Source of the DNA: an uncultured Spirochaetales bacterium
Lineage (GTDB): Bacteria; Spirochaetota; Spirochaetia; Sphaerochaetales; Sphaerochaetaceae
DNA length: 8,370 nucleotides
Direction of reading: 5' to 3'
Assembly: GCA_934276695.1 (NCBI GenBank)
Contig: CAKQTF010000036.1
Location: 1-8,370, forward strand
Below the pieces are notes generated by a model. It had not been told where the DNA came from and searched no databases. It saw nothing but the letters and a program-made list of their open reading frames with translations. Numbering within the stretch: position 1 is the first letter of the stretch; each line of letters begins with the position of its first letter. This document shows positions 6,343 to 8,370 of the stretch, one piece after another. The position numbers and the translations under genes were made by a program.

Positions 6343-7547
6343 TCCACAGAGGCAAGGAAAAACAGCTTCTGAAGCATCATCCATGGGTCTTCTCCGGAGC
6401 AATCGCATCAATAGAGAACGGAGAAGGCGCAGACTGGGCTGAGGTCATGAGCGAGGACGGCCGGTTCATCGCATACGGCTATTATGATGAGAAGAGCCAC
6501 GTAGTGCTCCATCTCCTATCCTGGAACAGGGAAGAGAAGGTCGGAAGCGAATTCGTATCAAGGCTTGTGAAGGAAGCAGTGCTGAGGCGCAGACAGTTCT
6601 TTGCAATGAGTGACACAACGGCATTCAGGCTGATCCATGGAGAAGCGGATTTCCTCCCAGGCATTGCCGCTGACTGCTATGGAAGCGAGATAAGGATAAT
6701 AATCTCATCACGCTTTGGGATGCATTTCCTTGATATAATCATAAGCGCATTAACGGAAATGCTCCACCCATCCCTTATACAGACATCTGCAGATCCTTTC
6801 TATGGGGCTGCTGACGGAATCCCGGATAAGATATGCTACTTCAGGGATGGCATAGAGACGGATGCAGAGCCTTATGGGAATGTCCAGTTCGCAGAGAGCG
6901 GGATCTACTATGAGGCAGCTCATGGCAAAGGGCAGAAATCAGGATTCTACTGCGATCAGAGGGAGAACAGGAAGATAATCGAGCGCTATGCATCGGGAAG
7001 GACAGTGCTCGACATGTGCTCATATACAGGAGGCTTCACTCTGCATGCTCTGAAGGCAGGAGCAAAAAGCGTCGATGCTGTTGACTCATCCGAATCCGCG
7101 CTCAGGCATCTGCTGTTCCAGATCCACCTGAATGAGGATAAGGGCGTTCTTGCACAGGGCGCAAGGGATAAGGTCACTATAAAAAGCGCTGATGCATTTG
7201 ATTATATCCGGGAGATCGAGGATGGGAAGTATGACATGATAATACTTGACCCGCCAAAGCTTGCAAGGACAAAGAGCAAGCTGGAGAATGCACAGAAGGC
7301 ATATAAGGACCTCAACAGGATGGCAATGAGGAAGATAAAGAACGGAGGGATAATAGCGACCTTCTCATGCTCAGGAGCCATGACAAGGGAGATCTTCCAG
7401 ATGACGCTTGCATGGGCGGCTGCGGATGCTGATGCTGAGATACAGATCCTGGATTTCCTCTCAGCAGGGGAAGACCATCCAGTGCGCATGTCCTTCCCAG
7501 AAAGCGAATACCTCAAGGGATTCATCCTCAGGGTGATAAAGCACTGA
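6327..7547 (+). CDS. rlmI: RlmI-type class I SAM-dependent rRNA cytosine-C5 methyltransferase (PUA domain)
   Basis: A 406-residue protein of the RlmI/YccW family (E. coli RlmI is about 396 residues and makes m5C1962 in 23S rRNA). An N-terminal PUA RNA-binding domain (about 2-65, with HPWVFSGAI at 18-26) is followed by the family central region (RLIHGEADFLPGIAADCYG at 101-119; KSGFYCDQRENR at 204-215). The Rossmann methyltransferase fold then shows SAM motif I VLDMCSYTGGF (227-237), acidic VDAVDSS (249-255), motif IV ILDPPKLAR (306-314) and motif VI ATFSCSG (344-350), whose Cys348 is the expected nucleophile or its neighbour. The start fits the family N-terminus exactly. Related enzymes such as RlmK/RlmL-like or unassigned YccW homologues use the same architecture, so the exact base modified is inferred. 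It is divergent from the HAD gene and convergent with corA. Confidence 0.92.
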   Translation: MYRITIHRGKEKQLLKHHPWVFSGAIASIENGEGADWAEVMSEDGRFIAYGYYDEKSHVVLHLLSWNREEKVGSEFVSRLVKEAVLRRRQFFAMSDTTAFRLIHGEADFLPGIAADCYGSEIRIIISSRFGMHFLDIIISALTEMLHPSLIQTSADPFYGAADGIPDKICYFRDGIETDAEPYGNVQFAESGIYYEAAHGKGQKSGFYCDQRENRKIIERYASGRTVLDMCSYTGGFTLHALKAGAKSVDAVDSSESALRHLLFQIHLNEDKGVLAQGARDKVTIKSADAFDYIREIEDGKYDMIILDPPKLARTKSKLENAQKAYKDLNRMAMRKIKNGGIIATFSCSGAMTREIFQMTLAWAAADADAEIQILDFLSAGEDHPVRMSFPESEYLKGFILRVIKH

Positions 7548-7557
7548 GAGGCTCAGT
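7543..7557. other. Small hairpin over the rlmI stop codon
   Basis: ACTGAG (7543-7548), loop AGG, CTCAGT (7552-7557) forms a 6-base stem spanning the rlmI TGA. Read on the minus strand it lies about 20 bases past the corA stop and is followed by GCTTTAT. It could therefore act as a weak corA terminator. The T-run is poor, so this is tentative. Confidence 0.35.
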
Positions 7558-7572
7558 CTGCACCTGATATAT

Positions 7573-7600
7573 AAGGCTAGTCCTCGAGGCTGGCCTTTTT
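7573..7600 (+). terminator. Rho-independent terminator of rlmI, nested in the 3' end of corA
   Basis: A 10-pair stem (7573-7582 with 7588-7597, two G-U pairs, 5-base loop CTCGA) is followed by T to 7600, giving five T in a row on the plus strand. It begins 26 bases after the rlmI stop. All but its first four bases lie within the last codons of corA. On the minus strand the two G-U pairs become A/C mismatches, so the hairpin is weaker for corA mRNA. Confidence 0.78.
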
Positions 7601-8370
7601 CCTTCTCATATACTTAATCTCAGAAGGTGACTTCTTCTTATCCTTCTGCTTCTTGATCCCGCTCCCCTTCAGAAGGAACCTGTTCCTCCTGTCTGAGATG
7701 AAGAAGAATCCGACAAGCGCAACGACAGCGCATAGGACCAGGCAGAAGACCCAGGCATATGGCTTATCCATTCCAGGGATTGAGACATTCATCCCGAAGA
7801 AGCCTGTTATGAATGTAGGGAACATGAGCGCAAGCGAGATTACCGTGAGCCTCTTCATTATGACATTCATGTTATTGCCGATTACAGATGCGAAGGCATC
7901 CATTGTGCCTGTAAGGATATCCGCATAGATATTAGCCATCGCAATAGCCTGCTTGTTATCTGTTATGACATCCTCAAGGAACTCGATCTCATCATCATTG
8001 TTAAGCCTGAAATACGGAAGCTTCTGTAGCTTCTCAAGCAGCATCTCATTCGTAGTCAGTGCAGTTGTGAGATATACAAGAGACTTCTGTATGGTAAGGA
8101 GCTGGATCAGCTCATAGTTCATTATGGATCTATGAAGCTGTTCCTCAACGAGATCCTTCTGCCTGTCAAGGTACTTGAGAAGGCGTATGTAGACAAGCGC
8201 TGCCCTTCCGAGTATTGAGATCACGAAGCCTTCCTTTGTATCCACAGGACAGCTTCTGAATCTGTGGCGGGCAAAGTCATCGATCACAACACTGTCACCT
8301 CGGCAGATTGTTATGACTGTATCTGAATACAGGACTATCCCAAGCGGGATGCACGAGCGCTCAAGAGGAT
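7577..8370 (-). CDS. corA: CorA-family divalent cation (Mg2+/Co2+) channel, 5' end outside the window
   Basis: CorA forms a homopentameric inner-membrane channel for Mg2+ and related ions. The frame has no stop from 7577 to the right edge, so roughly 263 C-terminal residues are seen and, judging from the usual length near 315, perhaps 50 or more are missing. The GTG at 8287 is internal: the codons upstream of it read on as IVLYSDTVITICRGDSVVIDD, typical of the N-terminal cytoplasmic domain. A long helical region follows. Then comes the first membrane helix (ISLALMFPTFITGFF) running into the signature GMN (codons at 7795-7787), a short outside loop (VSIPGMDKP) and the second helix (YAWVFCLVLCAVVALVGFFFI). 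After the second helix there is a 39-residue, strongly basic tail, much longer than in classical CorA. The stop is 29 bases from the convergent rlmI stop. Confidence 0.93.
   Translation of the reverse strand, partial: PLERSCIPLGIVLYSDTVITICRGDSVVIDDFARHRFRSCPVDTKEGFVISILGRAALVYIRLLKYLDRQKDLVEEQLHRSIMNYELIQLLTIQKSLVYLTTALTTNEMLLEKLQKLPYFRLNNDDEIEFLEDVITDNKQAIAMANIYADILTGTMDAFASVIGNNMNVIMKRLTVISLALMFPTFITGFFGMNVSIPGMDKPYAWVFCLVLCAVVALVGFFFISDRRNRFLLKGSGIKKQKDKKKSPSEIKYMRRKKASLED

Noticed and set aside
7202..7525. 107-codon minus-strand frame opposite rlmI
   Set aside because: Antisense to the conserved SAM methyltransferase motifs; no independent evidence for a gene.

Overview
The window reads as ordinary chromosome from a diderm, probably host-associated bacterium. 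A spirochaete of the Treponema/Sphaerochaeta type is my best guess. The reasons are the RsmA N-terminus (a short leader ending in a 'GLAMSKKFGQNFL'-type motif, which I associate from memory with treponemal RsmA), a signal-peptide outer-membrane barrel protein, a short ComEC, moderate GC, and heavy use of ATA and AGG/AGA codons. The lineage is inference, not something the sequence proves. I see no mobile element, CRISPR array, tRNA, rRNA or defence system.

Layout. From 6261 leftwards runs a tight minus-strand operon: a HAD phosphatase of the phosphoglycolate phosphatase type (6261-5563), a phosphoglucomutase/phosphomannomutase (5515-3809), an unrecognised two-helix membrane protein (3812-3066), a short ComEC-like membrane protein (3047-1740) and an outer-membrane beta-barrel protein (1735-1067). 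The last four genes are separated by a 4-base overlap, an 18-base gap and a 4-base gap. A hairpin terminator (1021-1042) closes the operon. The rsmA gene (982-104, minus) follows with its own extended -10 promoter and a strong hairpin terminator at 38-81.

To the right, an RlmI-type 23S rRNA methyltransferase (6327-7547, plus) is transcribed divergently from the HAD operon. It converges on a CorA-type metal channel gene (7577 to beyond 8370, minus), which is cut by the right edge of the window. A terminator hairpin for the plus-strand gene lies inside the last codons of corA.

How the parts fit. The gene contents are housekeeping: rRNA maturation (RsmA, RlmI), sugar-phosphate interconversion, phosphoglycolate clean-up and divalent cation transport. 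An envelope module (unknown membrane protein, ComEC, outer-membrane barrel) sits in the same operon as the sugar-phosphate genes. The most interesting signals are in the expression architecture. Two start codons (rsmA and rlmI) sit only 6-7 bases after a good -10 box with no Shine-Dalgarno sequence, which suggests leaderless mRNAs. The divergent promoters at 6313-6320 share one TATA core. Three of the four genes internal to the operon carry clear Shine-Dalgarno sequences. No stretch longer than 300 bases lacks a gene.
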